Source: Lindgomyces ingoldianus (Eukaryota > Ascomycota > Dothideomycetes > Pleosporales > Lindgomycetaceae). Taken from it: 64,000 bases of DNA. The notes beneath the pieces are model-generated. The model saw only the letters and a program-made list of their open reading frames with translations. It did no database searches and was not told the DNA's origin. The stretch lies in contig NW_022985168.1 in the NCBI RefSeq assembly GCF_010093535.1, positions 535,727-599,726 of the forward strand. Reading direction: 5' to 3'. This document shows positions 12,699-24,037 of this stretch, in pieces. The position numbers and the translations under genes were made by a program. Within the stretch, counting starts at the first letter, position 1. Each line of letters starts with the position of its first letter.

Positions 12699-14293
12699 CT
12701 ATAGGGTTAATCTGGGTATGGTTGGTAGGACAGGTAATATCTCGTTCGACTCGTCTGAACTAGAACGCTCCTGTGAGTGCGGTCTCGCAGCGGGAGACTT
12801 GTCGCTTTTGCCATCGTTTTCCGCATTGGCCTTCAAAGGTTGGTTTGGCGAATCATCTGGTCCAGATTCGGCTTTAGTAGTTTTGGTTTTTCTCAACGGC
12901 CTTTTAAATAACGCATGCATCCATCCTAAATCATGTTAATACCTCCCTTATTACGTCGATCACAAACACAACCCACCTGATAATCTACGCAACAGTGATG
13001 AGATACCCTGCTTCGACTTGCGGATTACTTTTTTCGGCCCACTGTACCAGATCTGTAGTATTTCTTGACGCAGTTTTCCTGGTAGCAGAGGAACAAGAAT
13101 CGAGCAGAAGATTACGAACGAGCGAGGAATACTTCTTCCAGGGGTTGATAGATGTCGATGCAAGTAATCTAGATCCGCTGTGAATTGTTAACAGGTCTGT
13201 TAAATGCCAAAAATGGGGATACTGACAACACAAACCAATACCGAACTCGACGAAGAGCTGGAGAATCATGAAGAACATGAGTAGTTGGCCGAATCCAAAT
13301 TCCAGTTCAGGATTCATTCTACCGATGGGGCCCCGAAACGCGCGTGTGATATGTATCAGTTGTACGTAGTGGAAGATAACAAGCACGGTCGACATTAGGA
13401 TATACCCTGCCCAGCTTGACATCCGGTATACCACAAATCCTTCGGATTTGATCAGGGCTCCCGCTAGAAAAAAGACTAAACCCCCTGAGTGAACAACAGT
13501 TAAGGGAAATAACCAGTAATCTGCGGGAAAACAGGTCCTGAAATTAGTATCCTTTCCCCGCCTTACTATGGTATATATTATGAATGCAACATAACATATT
13601 GTGAGAATTAGGAGGCCGAAAGAGGTTATGCACATGCGAGGTGGCATATCGATGGTACGTCTAATCCAGTTTTTCAGACCGCCAGATCTGGCGGATGATG
13701 TGTGGCCTAAAGCGCTGGTTTCAGCTGAAGATTTCAATCTAATAAAAGATGTGACCTACGTAACAGGTTGACTCTTGTATACTCGCTGACAAGAGCCACA
13801 GCCATATTAATGGAGCTGAGCCCAAATATTATCCGTAGATGGTAGTACGACACCTCTTTGTGCTTTATGAATGCTACCACAAGATAGGCTAATCCCACAA
13901 TGTATTGACCAGTGAATACTGCCATGATGGCTTCGCGGGAACGCGGTTGCCGCATTTTTGTACTGTCCCGGGAACTGGTTTCCTCTTCTGAACTATTATC
14001 TGATGGAGTCGAAGCCGTATCCTCGGCCCTACTTTCGTGGGGAGTGACGAGTTGATTTGGAGTTAATTGAGAGAGGAACATATGCATGGTTGGAGCAATA
14101 ACGAGGCCGAGAAAGATGTAACAGCTGGTGTGCGCGAGGAAGGTTATGATAATCTAAAACTCATACAGAACATGAGCATTTGTTAATTCATATGTGGGAT
14201 TCAGCGCCCCGTGTAAATGTGACTTACTCCTCTACCGGCTATATCTGGGTTTGGTTCATAAAGGTTTTCGCAGAAGGTAGCATTTCTCTTCAT
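12699..14293 (-). CDS. Multi-span integral membrane protein, fungal 7TM-like
   Basis: Five exons: 14293-14228, 14153-13783, 13738-13227, 13177-12977 and 12925-12699, all in frame, giving 458 residues. The first exon ends in ENLYEPNPDIAGRG, a luminal N-terminus with Cys and NPDIAG that I recognise from fungal seven-span proteins of unknown function. Seven hydrophobic segments follow, for example TCYIFLG-type, YIVGLAYLVVAFI, LLILTICYVAFIIYTIV, VVHSGGLVFFLAGALI, LLMFFMILQLFVEFGIGL and a last short one (SFVIFCSILVPLLPG). A Ser/Glu-rich loop lies between spans 1 and 2. The tail is charged and polar, typical of a cytoplasmic C-terminus. Intron 2 (13739-13782) is only 44 nt. If the last intron is not spliced the protein would stop at 12960. 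Likely at the plasma membrane or an endomembrane; ligand and function are unknown. Confidence 0.75.
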
Positions 14294-16340
14294 TTTGGTT
14301 TATTTTTTTTGAATGCAGTGTGGCTGAATGGTCGGAAGGGACTTTACGGCTCTCTAAATACTTCGCTTGATTTATGGCCCGCCCCTGAGGCTGAAGCCAA
14401 GAAGCCACAAAAGATGAAGCGGCTAAGGGACAACCAATCACTTTCGTAGGGTCACTTAGTCACTTGGCTGAAACGGACTAGTTACCCAGAAAACAAACAT
14501 GCTTTTGTATAATATTCTTACAAAGGGGTTGCACAGTGGAGAACATGCTTTAACTTAGTGCCAAGATATCATAGTTCCTTTTCAGCCTCGGGGGAATTTA
14601 ACGGCCTCGGCGCTTAGTAGTAGGTGCGTTCAAGGCATCTCGTATTGGCGCTTCCGAGTTACAGTGCGCAAAAAAGCCAGCTTCAGTTCCAGATATGTGA
14701 TATCGGGCGCTAAGACGTTTGTTAGCGAGCGCAGTAGAAACATTCACTTACGAACTGAAGTGATGAGTTAGGATAGAAGGCTAGCTTAGGAATAGAAGCT
14801 CGTTTGAAGCTTGGAGACGAGGAAGCTAGTTTAGTCCCGCTACAACGTTTCTTTTCTACTTTATGTATACCTATACATTTACCTAATGAAAAGGCTATGT
14901 CTTTAATTAATTTGATACTATTTCAAGTAGTAACAAACCCCGATACTAAGAAGAGTAAGTAAACTCTGACCGAATGTGCTGAGAATTTGCCGACTTGCTA
15001 GTTTTCTCGGCGAGATTGATCAAGTATGCATACATGCCGATCGATTTTAAACAAATGCGTCAAGAATGGTATTTACAAGTTCTAGAGTCTCTGTCGTCCA
15101 GTTCTCGGAATCGAAAGGTGGTAGGTGGCCCACCTCCAGATTTTTTAGTGCCCGCAGGTGCGATGTATGAACGTTGAGGTTACTGTATAGCACCGTCCAT
15201 ATATTCCTTGTCAGGATTGCCCTTCTAAACCTGAGGCAACTTACAGATTAGCTTTATAGCAATTTAACACTATCTAATGCAGTTGTTAACGCTGACGATA
15301 GCCTCTTGGTACACTAGTACGGCAGTGGCATACTAATACGACGGTGTCTTCCTCTACTACAGTACCTAACTAGGGCTTTTATTAGCTTGATTAGGTATAT
15401 AATTGAGCCTCAAGCACGACCTGTAGGCACTTGAAAATCTGTAGGTGCTCTACCTGCCGATTCCGAACACTGCACGTATGCCTAGTGTCCGCCTCCGGTT
15501 GCCGCTCTCAGAAGCAAGCAGAGACTGATCAGCTTATTTGGTAACAGATAAAAGGCAGTCATATTCTCGGGCCGATTCGGCAACTCTTACAACTATAAAC
15601 TAAAAGGCATCAACTAGCTGGACTAGGCAGCTAGAAGCAATGCACTCAGTTATGCTATCGACTGTGTCCGGACTTGGGCTATACATCCTTTAGGAACAAA
15701 CGCAGAGGCATGGCGGATTACGCCAGAACCAACATTCTAGATCATAACGCTACACGCTAGTCGGTAAATGTTACCCCCATCAGCCGGCACGGAGGTACTA
15801 TCCCTGCTTAATTTGCTCGGGATCAAACAAAAGAACACATTTCACTCCCCACGTGAAAATGGAGCTCTTCTATACACATGTCCAGGATCAATACAGGCTT
15901 CCTCGAGAATTCTACAATGCCCAGATACGGTGAGCATTCAAGACACTATAGATTCTAGCACTTTCGGATAGGATATACAGATCTAGGGACATGGGCGATT
16001 TGAGCAATTGAGTGATGGAAAGGGAATATGCAAAGTGTATTGGGCTGTAAGGAGCATAGGGAGCTCAAAGCAAGGCTAGATAGTGGGCATAGAGGTATTC
16101 GATTGAGCTGGCACTGGATAGTACTGGATCTTCGAAATCATGTGCGAAAGCATTCAGGACGAGTTTATACTTTGATAAAACTTCACCATAGTCTTGCGCC
16201 ACCTATCTTCAGTTTATTAAGAGAATGTAAGAGCGCACAAGAGCGATTTTTCATCCCTGCGATCCCTTCAACTAACCTCAGTAGCTTCTACTTCATCATC
16301 TCACCATATTCTCATCTGATTCTCCACACATCTTCTTGCT
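14294..16340. other. Intergenic, degenerate repeat traces
   Basis: Two kilobases without a supportable gene. A block near 15200-15650 has scattered TA-rich tracts. At 15579-15597 it has a motif (GGCAACTCTTACAACTATA) very close to one inside the 8.1-11.0 kb element (10823-10841), perhaps an old transposon end. Confidence 0.4.
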
Positions 16341-18247
16341 CTAGTACTTCTTAGCATCCGCCAATACATCCTCCGTTGCTTTCTCACTCAACATCATCGT
16401 CGGCAATACTGGGAAGCCGCCAGGAACCTTCGGGAACGAACTCGCATCCACAACCCTCAAACCCTTCACGCCCTTAACCCTAAACTTACTATCCAACACC
16501 TCCCCAATGCGACAACTACTCGTCGCATGATGGCTATATGCCTGCTCTTTAATATACGTCTTCTGGCTCTCGACCGTACAATTCTGGCTACCAACGACTC
16601 CTTCGCATGGATGCATTTCGGTAAAAGGCCCGATGGAACCAGCAGTAGTGGGAGCTTTGCCAAGCCAGGAACGCACCCATGATGTGGCTTCGTATATTGC
16701 TTGGAGGTCTTTTTCGGACCCGTCTTTGAAGAATTGGAGGTTGATGTTTGGCACATCGCGAGGGTTAGCGGATTGCAGGGTTACTGATCCGGCTTGCGAG
16801 CGTGGGTTCATGTGCACGATGGCGCATTCGTATTGTTTGGGGCCATGATCTTGGGGGAAGCCTGGCCAGAAACCTTCGAAGGAGAAGCCTCCACACCACA
16901 TGTAGATGTCTCTGATCTTGCCGACGGTTGTTTTGAAGAAGCTAGGGAAGATCTGGCCCGGCCCATTCACATCACGTGCAGCGAGTGAAAGCATACTGGA
17001 TTCGTAGTTGTCGGCTAGGTTTCGGCCGACATCAGGGTTATCGACGATAACGGGGATGTCGAACTTCTTGAGCTGGGCTTTGGGACCAATTCCAGAGAGC
17101 AAAAGGATTTGAGGAGTGTTGAAAGCACCACCGGAAATGATGACCTCTTTTGAAGCATATGCCTTACCGGGTGTTCCCTTGTCATTGGGGTTGGAGCGGG
17201 GATCGGCGCTATACAAGCTCTTGCCCTTCAGATACTCGACACCGATGGCTTTTGGGGTGTCGCCCTTGTCGAAAATCACTTTCGTGACCAATGACTCGAG
17301 CTGGAGGGTGAGCGGATACTTGCCGGCATCCACCGTCTCCTTTACGTAGTACCCAGGCGAAGAGCGTCTTCCATCAGGCTTGATATGACTAACACCACCA
17401 AACGGACCAACCAGGCTATCTCGATTCGCTTGATCTCCATTCATATCCCTTTGCTGGAGATCTGATGCTTCACTGATCTGGAAACCCGAGGCTTGCGAGG
17501 CAAGTTCGATCATGGTTTTGGCATCCGGGTTGCTAGAGAAGCCGGAGTCAAGCATGGTAGTGTCAAGCCAGCCGCTGTGACCATGAGGAGATGTGCTGTT
17601 ATAGTGCGCGTTTTCGAGCTTAACGAGATATTTGCGCATGTTCTTGGCCGACCATGATTCATCGCCTGTGATTCTCGCGATGTCGTCCCAGTCCAGGTCG
17701 TTGGGGTTCATGGTAAGGCAGCCGTTGTGCATAGCACATCCACCCAGGGTCCCCGCACGGGGATAGTACTACGATGAATGTTAGCAAAGGCACTTAGTTT
17801 TCGAGTTTAGGAATTTATCTGGGGTCTTACGATCCCAAGTCTCTTCGATCCAGCTGGCGGATCCAGACCGACATAGAACCCTCCATCGGGCTTGCGCCAA
17901 GTCGTTCTGATGTACCTCGATTCGCGAGCCTCGTCATCGGAATGCTTGACGAAGAAGTCCCATCGAGTTGCAGGGTCGTTTCCAGAGAGCAAGAAGTTCG
18001 TCCATTGAGAAACGTTCACATTCTGCGTTTGGTCATCTCCGGCTTCAAGCAAAAGAACAGAATGACCGGCTTTTGCAAGATTGGCTGCAATCGGCCCACC
18101 CCCGGGCCCAGAACCTACGACAATGTACTCATAGGTGTTATTGTCGTGGGGTTTGTTCAAGGCCTCTGTTGCTGGAGCTGCTACCGCGGAGTGGGAGAAC
18201 ACCGCCAAAGAGAGGAGCCCAGACAGAAGGGGAAGAATTGGAGCCAT
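16341..18247 (-). CDS. Secreted GMC-family FAD oxidoreductase
   Basis: Exons 18247-17831 and 17768-16341 (62-nt intron) give 614 residues. The ATG at 18247 is the first real start; two codons upstream is only TTG. Residues 1-24 are a signal peptide (MAPILPLLSGLLSLAVFSHS...). The FAD-binding motif VVGSGPGGGPIAANLA follows at about 43-58, with the EAG acidic end of the Rossmann strand. LGGCAMHNG spans the splice junction region and is the usual FAD-contact motif. GAFNTPQILLLSGIGP matches the second GMC signature. Near the C-terminus YSHHATSSC supplies the catalytic-His region and LRVVDASSFPKVPGGFP the second active-site loop. In that loop the usual Asn or His seems absent (GGF). GMC enzymes oxidise alcohols, sugars or choline-like substrates; the substrate here is unknown. 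No pathway genes flank it. Confidence 0.9.
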
Positions 18248-20274
18248 TGTCAACGAATTGACCTAAGAACAGGAAGTTTTGGAGGTCAGGAAAGCACCTC
18301 AAGTGGCAAACATCTCTCCATAAAGTAGCTGGTGGAAGCAGCAGCTTTCGGCCCCTCAATTTCTTGAATTGATCGTATATGCACGTAGCTTGGGGCCCTT
18401 GTTTTAGGGCTGCCGAGGCGCCCGGACGATCTCCTGGCGAGGCTAGAGGCTTATATCGTTTCCGAATCCTGGGGCTGCGGGAGCCAATGTGGGCAATGTG
18501 GGACATTGCTTGTACTTTATTTAATGAGTTGGACAGAACCTGCAGCCTGTGCCTCACGTACCAAACTGTCAACCATGCCTGTCAGTTACGCCCCAGTGGG
18601 TTTGACGGCAGAATTGACTCGCGCGGCAAAATTGATTGCGTCTGTAGCTCCTATGCCACCATCCTCGAAGAGAGGTCGCTTGCGAAAAGGGTGCGTTCTC
18701 CGTTTTCTGGCTTGAAATTTCTGCATTTTGGGGATTGCGGAGGCTGTATCGCGCGTCAGTGGGCCGATGGAGGAAGTTGCCCAGAGACATTCTATGGGAT
18801 CTGAATACAGGGACGAGGAGATGGTAAGGTTAAGGGCCTCCTAGGAAACAGAGCGGAGATACGTTCTGTCTCAAGGATAACATCCTGATTTGCAGGACAA
18901 TTGAACCTACGATACCTGGATCGACATGGGTTCGAAGAATATGGATGAAGGAAGTTCCGTAGAGGTTGATTTAGACGACAATTAGTTGCGGAAACTAGAA
19001 GACGCGGGCCCGTCCGAGAAGCGCGGAACGTTCGGGCCAGTGGACAAGCATATTGTAGATTCGCTTATTGTCGTTTGCTCCACATTGCGGAAGAATCCTT
19101 CGTAATCGCGAGCGAATCCAACCTTCGAAATGGAATGAACCGCCGAGTTTGGGATAGACGTAGGCGCTTGTGTACCATTGCCGCGCGAATCGCGTCTCCA
19201 ACACTCTCTGAATCCGAGTGCCGAACGAAACGCCTCTTCGCTGTGACAAGAAATATGCCTTCTTTGAGGCGAGTGCCTCTCGATTGATTTATCCATCTGT
19301 GTATCTGAGCACATTAAGGAGGTAGATAGTGTAAGAAACATTCCCGGTGTAAGCAAATGAATGATCCTATCCGTTTGTGTCAATCTGAAGCTGGTGTGTC
19401 GTTCACAGCCAAGAACACTTCATGGTTGTCGGGATCCCGAGACCGCATCACACAAGTCTTGGACTCGAGAACGGAAGGACTGGTCAAATCGCCCAGGTTT
19501 GCATCCTTCTTCATCTGGCTGATTGGGAGGTCGCTCACGGCATGCGCGAATCACCGTCGTATCCTCAAGGGGGGGAGGAAACTGGTGCAGCTCATGTGGG
19601 GTCCCCCAGGTGGAATTCGGCACCCCACATGGTTCTGAGCAGGATTTATCCCTGTGTGTTCCCCCTGGAAAATAAAGTGATGCAAGCGATCAGTGATCGT
19701 AGTTCGTCGAGAGATTAATGCAGGGCGTTCATTTATTCCAATGAAACAAGTTAAGAAAGGTATTGGCCTTAATTACTAACGAGAATGAAGGGCAGGAGAA
19801 AGGATGCTCAGGAGTTGTTGTTCAAGTAAAGCTGGAGGAAAGAGTGGCTCAGAAGCATTACCAAAAGAATGAGTCCTTGGCGCGTTTCTTCCATATCGAC
19901 AGAGCTCTGTGTTATGTCCAATCGCGACAAGGTACTTTGATCGCTGAATTATCATGTTTTCATTTTGACTGCCAAAATGCGTCTCAGTAATACACAGATT
20001 TGATATGACATCTGAAAAGAAACCCGGAATCCAGGACCGCAACGCTCAATAATAGTCAAGACCAATTGAACCCCGATGAGCCTTGGAACGCCGCCGGAAG
20101 CCAATCCCAATCAACCATTCAAGCTGCGCCAGGTGGATATCATGGATCCTCACGCTTGGATCGCTCTCCTAAATGAACTGCGACATGCACTAGAAGTTGT
20201 TCGCGCCACTCCTCCCATTAAGATCACCTCCTGAGAGGAATTGAAGAAAGAGCCATAAGAACTGCAACATGCTC
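18248..20274. other. Intergenic, no convincing gene
   Basis: Two kilobases between the GMC start and the CENP-A stop. Several frames of 60-140 codons overlap on both strands (18379-18804, 18982-19383, 19357-19638), but none has a domain, splice support or consistent composition. It must hold the GMC promoter at its left edge. Confidence 0.45.
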
Positions 20275-20891
20275 TCAGACGGGATTGCCCCAGGCAGCAC
20301 GCAACCTTCTCGCTAACTGTATATCCTTCTGCTGAATAGTGACGCGTTTGGCGTGAATGGCGCAGAGGTTGGCATCGGTGAAGAGGCTGACAAGATAGGC
20401 CTCAGTTGCCTCCTGGAGAGCTTGAATGGCGCCACTTTGCCAGCGAAGGCTGTTTCCTGTCTGCTCATCCCAGTTGTACCTATTCGCTATTTCTTTGACC
20501 TATAGGGAAAGCGCAGAATTAGCTTCACATCAATGCGCCGAGAAAAGAAACGGAGAACAATTGCACCCACCACTCGCGCAAATGGCAACTTTCGCAACAA
20601 CAGCTCAGTCCCCTTTTGGTATTTCCGGATCTCGCGCAAGGCCACGGTGCCGGGCTTGAAGCGTTTCTTAGCTGGGTAGCGTGTTGGATCTCCAGCTGCA
20701 GGTCTCGTCAGGATCCCAATTTCGCAAACAACTTGCGCAGAGGAATTGAACATACCCTTGCTCGGGGGGGGCACTCCTGAGCTCCTTCGTCCGCGCGCAA
20801 CTCCTCCACCTCGTCCCGTTCCACCTCCCCTTCCGCGCGTCGGTCGCGCAACGTTCTTCCTCGCTGGCACGATCTGACCCTTTGGTGGCAT
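20275..20891 (-). CDS. cenH3: Centromeric histone H3 variant (CENP-A/CenH3)
   Basis: Exons 20891-20756, 20695-20571 and 20499-20275 give 161 residues. The N-terminal tail (about 45 residues) is rich in Arg and Gly ([19 protein letters not shown]) and unlike H3. The alpha-N region follows ([20 protein letters not shown], then [15 protein letters not shown]). The histone fold carries [31 protein letters not shown] and [13 protein letters not shown]. Loop 1 ([12 protein letters not shown]) is longer than in canonical H3, and Trp in LRWQ replaces the H3 Phe; both mark CENP-A. The protein replaces H3 in centromeric nucleosomes and nucleates the kinetochore. Introns of 60 and 71 nt have consensus ends. 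It is transcribed divergently from the Derlin gene. Confidence 0.95.
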
Positions 20892-21483
20892 ATTGCAGAA
20901 TTGTAGAAGTGCGATTCCTCGAGTCTAGCACTCAATGGGATTGAAGAAACCTGTTTCAGTGGTGGGACGGCTCGGCTTGCGCCCGCAAACGCGGTATAAG
21001 TGTCCTTGATGGGGTGGCTGGGGATCGCGCGCGTTCTGGTCTACACGGAATGTACGGGAGTGCCAAGATGCGTTTGCTTCGTCGCAGCGTGAGCAAATAA
21101 TGCCCTCGTCAACGGTTGTCGAACAACCGAAGAATTTTTGAGATATCGTGTAAGAGTGCAGTGCAATTGCGCATGGGAGTGAAAGGCAGGTTCATCGAGA
21201 GAGAGCTGTGAAAGCGGCGCGGTGGTTTGCGGCTTCACAAATTAGGGTGGCTGGAATGTGGCTGGGAGTTGGGCTGAGCACGTGCTCAACTGGGCGGAAG
21301 CGCCAAGAGCGGAGACTGATTAGATAAGGAGGGCTTGGCGTGTGTTAATCGGCCCGCGACCGGACCGGACTTGTTACGTAGCCAGATGAGCGGCCCACGG
21401 GTACCTTCACTGTCACTCGTGTGCGACTGCTGCTTCACTGCCTCTCTTTATCCAAGGCACATCCGCTATCCTTTCCCGTCAAC
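20892..21483. promoter_or_regulatory. Divergent promoter region between CENP-A and Derlin
   Basis: These 592 bp separate the two start codons and must contain both promoters. A CACGTG palindrome lies near 21280 within GAGCACGTGCTC. No TATA box is evident on either side. Confidence 0.5.
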
Positions 21484-22360
21484 ATGGCGAACGTGCTGGC
21501 TGGCGGCGACGGCATGATGGGTCAATTTCCCCTAGAACAATGGTTCTTCGAGATGCCCGTATGCACGCGATGGTGGATGACCGCTGCTTTGAGTGCCAGT
21601 GTCCTCGTCCAGTGTCGCATCATCACCCCCTTTCAGCTGTTTTACAGCTTCCGGACAGTCTTCTATCGCAGCCAGGTACACCCTCCTAATATCTCCATCT
21701 ACGCTCTGGGATAGATTTCCTGACCATCGTGCAGTACTGGCGCCTCATTACCACATTCTTCTACTTCGGCCCCCTCAATCTCGACCTCCTCTACCACATC
21801 TTCTTCCTCCAACGCTATTCGCGCCTACTCGAAGAATCCTCCGGTCGCTCCCCCGCTCACTTCTCATGGCTCCTCACCTTTGCATCCACCCTCCTCCTCT
21901 GCATGGCGCCCATGCTGTCTATGGCTTTCCTCGGCACAGCCCTCTCCAGCACCCTCATCTACATCTGGAGTCGGAAGAACCCAGACACAATGTTGAGCTT
22001 CCTTGGACTTGTCGTATTTCGAGCACCGTATCTACCATGGGTTCTGTTGTGCTTTTCCCTGATCATGCACGGCACTGTGCCGAAGGATGAGATGTGCGGG
22101 ATCGTCGTGGGCCACAGTAAGCGCCGCACCTTCCCTGTTAGGCTTGCGGTTTGACTGACGAGCAAATAGTCTGGTACTTCTTCAACGATGTCTATCCGCC
22201 CCTGCACGGCGGCCATAGTCCACTCGATCCTCCTGCGTGGTGGCTCAGGCTTTTCGAAAGACGGCCCGGACCCATGGAGGAGCCAGCAGATGATGACGGC
22301 GTCCCAGACCAAGCAGGAGAGCACGCCGACACCATCGGCCCGGAAGTCGCAGCTCAGTAG
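21484..22360 (+). CDS. der1: Derlin (Der1-like ER-associated degradation protein)
   Basis: Exons 21484-21675, 21735-22116 and 22170-22360 give 254 residues, the usual Derlin length. Diagnostic blocks are WFFEMPVCTRWWMTAALS near the N-terminus, then FRTVFYRSQYWRLITTFFYFG across the first splice, NLDLLYHIFFLQRYSRLLEE, and the membrane spans that follow. The GHIWYFFNDVYP segment spans the second splice. Derlins are rhomboid-like pseudoproteases of the ER membrane that help move misfolded proteins to the cytosol for Cdc48/proteasome degradation. As expected, no rhomboid Ser-His catalytic pair is seen. The tail beyond VYPPLHGG is acidic and cytoplasmic. Confidence 0.93.
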
Positions 22361-23026
22361 GCAGGATTACATTCACCATAGAGTTAAGCGACAACTCAAC
22401 ATATCAAGATACCCTTCTGTACCGGCGTTGGAAAAGGTAGCATTCAGGTGGGCGCACATTTTGGGACATTAGACTTTCTGTGTAAAGCAATGGCAGCATC
22501 AGAGCAGGGACTGCATGTGCTCGTACTCCCGTTTACCAATATTTCCAGCTTGAATTTCGTTGCTGTGACGCGTCCCTATTCCCTCCTCCCCAAATCTCCA
22601 TTCAACTACACACGTTTGCCAATCCCTCCACCTTATTCCCTATCATACCTCGCCTCGGGCCCATTAGTGGTTTCCGCCCTTGCATCCTGATCCAAAGCTT
22701 GACGAGCCGCTTAACCAATCATTACTTGCATGCTGTCCCTAAACTTGGCAGGTACCCCGGAAACAGGTCAAGCGCCTTCCTAATGCGGTTAGCCACCTGC
22801 CGGGTCGACATGGTCAATTGAGGAACTTCTAGATTGTCGTGAGGATCGTCGGCGGACCTGACCGCGCATCGTTGGACGAGAGACAAATGACTAGAGATGG
22901 GCAGACTAGGGCAGGGTACGAAGAAGCGTGTATAAATGGATGGGCTCTAGGTTTACAATCCTTCACGTCTTTCTCCTTTACCTCACCTCGACTCAATTTA
23001 CACTTTCTGTTCCTAGTCAATTCACA
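22361..23026 (+). promoter_or_regulatory. Intergenic region with TATA box of the S1/P1 nuclease gene
   Basis: A TATAAAT lies at 22931-22937, about 90 bp before the ATG at 23027, followed by a CT-rich leader. No further gene is visible between Derlin and the nuclease. Confidence 0.5.
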
Positions 23027-24037
23027 ATGGCTATTCCAAAAGTGCTTCTCCTTTCCCTGTTACCCTTTCTCCCGTGTACCTCAGCATGGGGGACACTGGG
23101 CCACGACACGGTAGCATTCATCGCACAGAACTTCGTCTCAGCTTCAACAGCAACCTGGGCGCAAAACATTCTCGCCGACACCTCAACTTCGTATCTGGCG
23201 AGCGTAGCAACCTGGGCAGATTCTTACCGCTACACAACTGAAGGCGCCTTTTCCGCGCCCTACCACTACATCGACGCCAATGACAACCCACCTTCTTCTT
23301 GTTCTGTGGACTACGACCGCGATTGTCCCGCTGAAGGTTGTGTCGTCTCCGCCATCGCCAACTACACCACCCGAGTGAAAACCTCGAACATAAGCGCCAC
23401 AGAAAAGCAAAAGGCACTGAAATGGATAGTCCATTTCATCGGCGATATCCACCAGCCGCTGCACGACGAAGCACTAGAAGTCGGCGGCAATACCATTTCC
23501 GTGACATTCTCAGGAACGGCCACGAATCTTCATCATATTTGGGACTCGAATATGCCCGAGAAATTGATCGGCGGGTATTCGCTCACGGATGCGAAGAATT
23601 GGGCTACTAATCTCACTGCTGAGATCAAATCTGGGAGTTATGCTAGTCAAGCGGCGGGTTGGTTATCTGGGATCAACGGCGCAGATGCGAAGGCCTCGAG
23701 TATGGTCTGGGCGAAAGATGCGAATGCCTATGTGTGCTCAACTGTGCTTCCAAATGGTGCAGAGGCGGTGCGGAATCAGGCTCTCGATGGCGCGTATTAT
23801 GATAAAGCGATTCCGGTGATTGAATTGCAGATCGCGAAGGCGGGATATAGGCTGGCGGCTTGGTTGAACTTGATTGCGACGGGACAGGTTGGGTTGAGTG
23901 TTGCGAGGAAGCCAAGAGGAGCTGAAGTGGTTGAGGCTGTGAGGATCGCGCCTAGGGATGAGGAGAGGATTAAGATGGCGAGGAGAGCAAGGGCTGCCTT
24001 TGGGTGGAACTGTGGACCGGAGGGACATAGCCATTGA
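23027..24037 (+). CDS. Secreted S1/P1-type zinc nuclease
   Basis: Single exon of 336 residues. Residues 1-20 are a signal peptide (MAIPKVLLLSLLPFLPCTSA) and cleavage would expose Trp21, whose free N-terminus is a zinc ligand in this family. The expected ligands are present: WGTLGH, the Asp of TWADSYRY, the His of YHYID, HFIGDIHQPLHDE and HHIWDSN. Cys residues in SCSVDYDRDCPAEGC suit disulphides, and N-glycosylation sites (NYT, NIS, NLT) fit secretion. These trinuclear-zinc enzymes cleave single-stranded DNA and RNA and remove 3'-phosphates. About 45 residues at the C-terminus, rich in Arg and Lys, extend beyond the usual catalytic domain. The frame is open upstream to 22928, but the ATG at 23027 is the one that gives a signal peptide. 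Confidence 0.95.
   Translation: MAIPKVLLLSLLPFLPCTSAWGTLGHDTVAFIAQNFVSASTATWAQNILADTSTSYLASVATWADSYRYTTEGAFSAPYHYIDANDNPPSSCSVDYDRDCPAEGCVVSAIANYTTRVKTSNISATEKQKALKWIVHFIGDIHQPLHDEALEVGGNTISVTFSGTATNLHHIWDSNMPEKLIGGYSLTDAKNWATNLTAEIKSGSYASQAAGWLSGINGADAKASSMVWAKDANAYVCSTVLPNGAEAVRNQALDGAYYDKAIPVIELQIAKAGYRLAAWLNLIATGQVGLSVARKPRGAEVVEAVRIAPRDEERIKMARRARAAFGWNCGPEGHSH

Noticed and set aside
12960..13177. Shorter C-terminus of the membrane protein ending at 12960
   Set aside because: A 51-nt intron (12926-12976) with an ATTAAC branch-like site joins, in phase, a charged tail typical of such proteins; kept only as an alternative.
14318..14400. tRNA-like start (GTGTGGCTGAATGGTCGGAA)
   Set aside because: Resembles an A box, but no B box (GGTTCGAATCC type) follows and no cloverleaf can be drawn; it also sits just upstream of the membrane-protein start.
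18247..18253. Start of the GMC protein two codons upstream (M-T-M)
   Set aside because: The upstream codon is TTG; the ATG at 18247 gives a normal signal peptide.
16341..24037. Secondary-metabolite cluster around the GMC oxidoreductase
   Set aside because: Neighbours are CENP-A, Derlin and a nuclease; no synthase, P450, transporter or pathway regulator is nearby.
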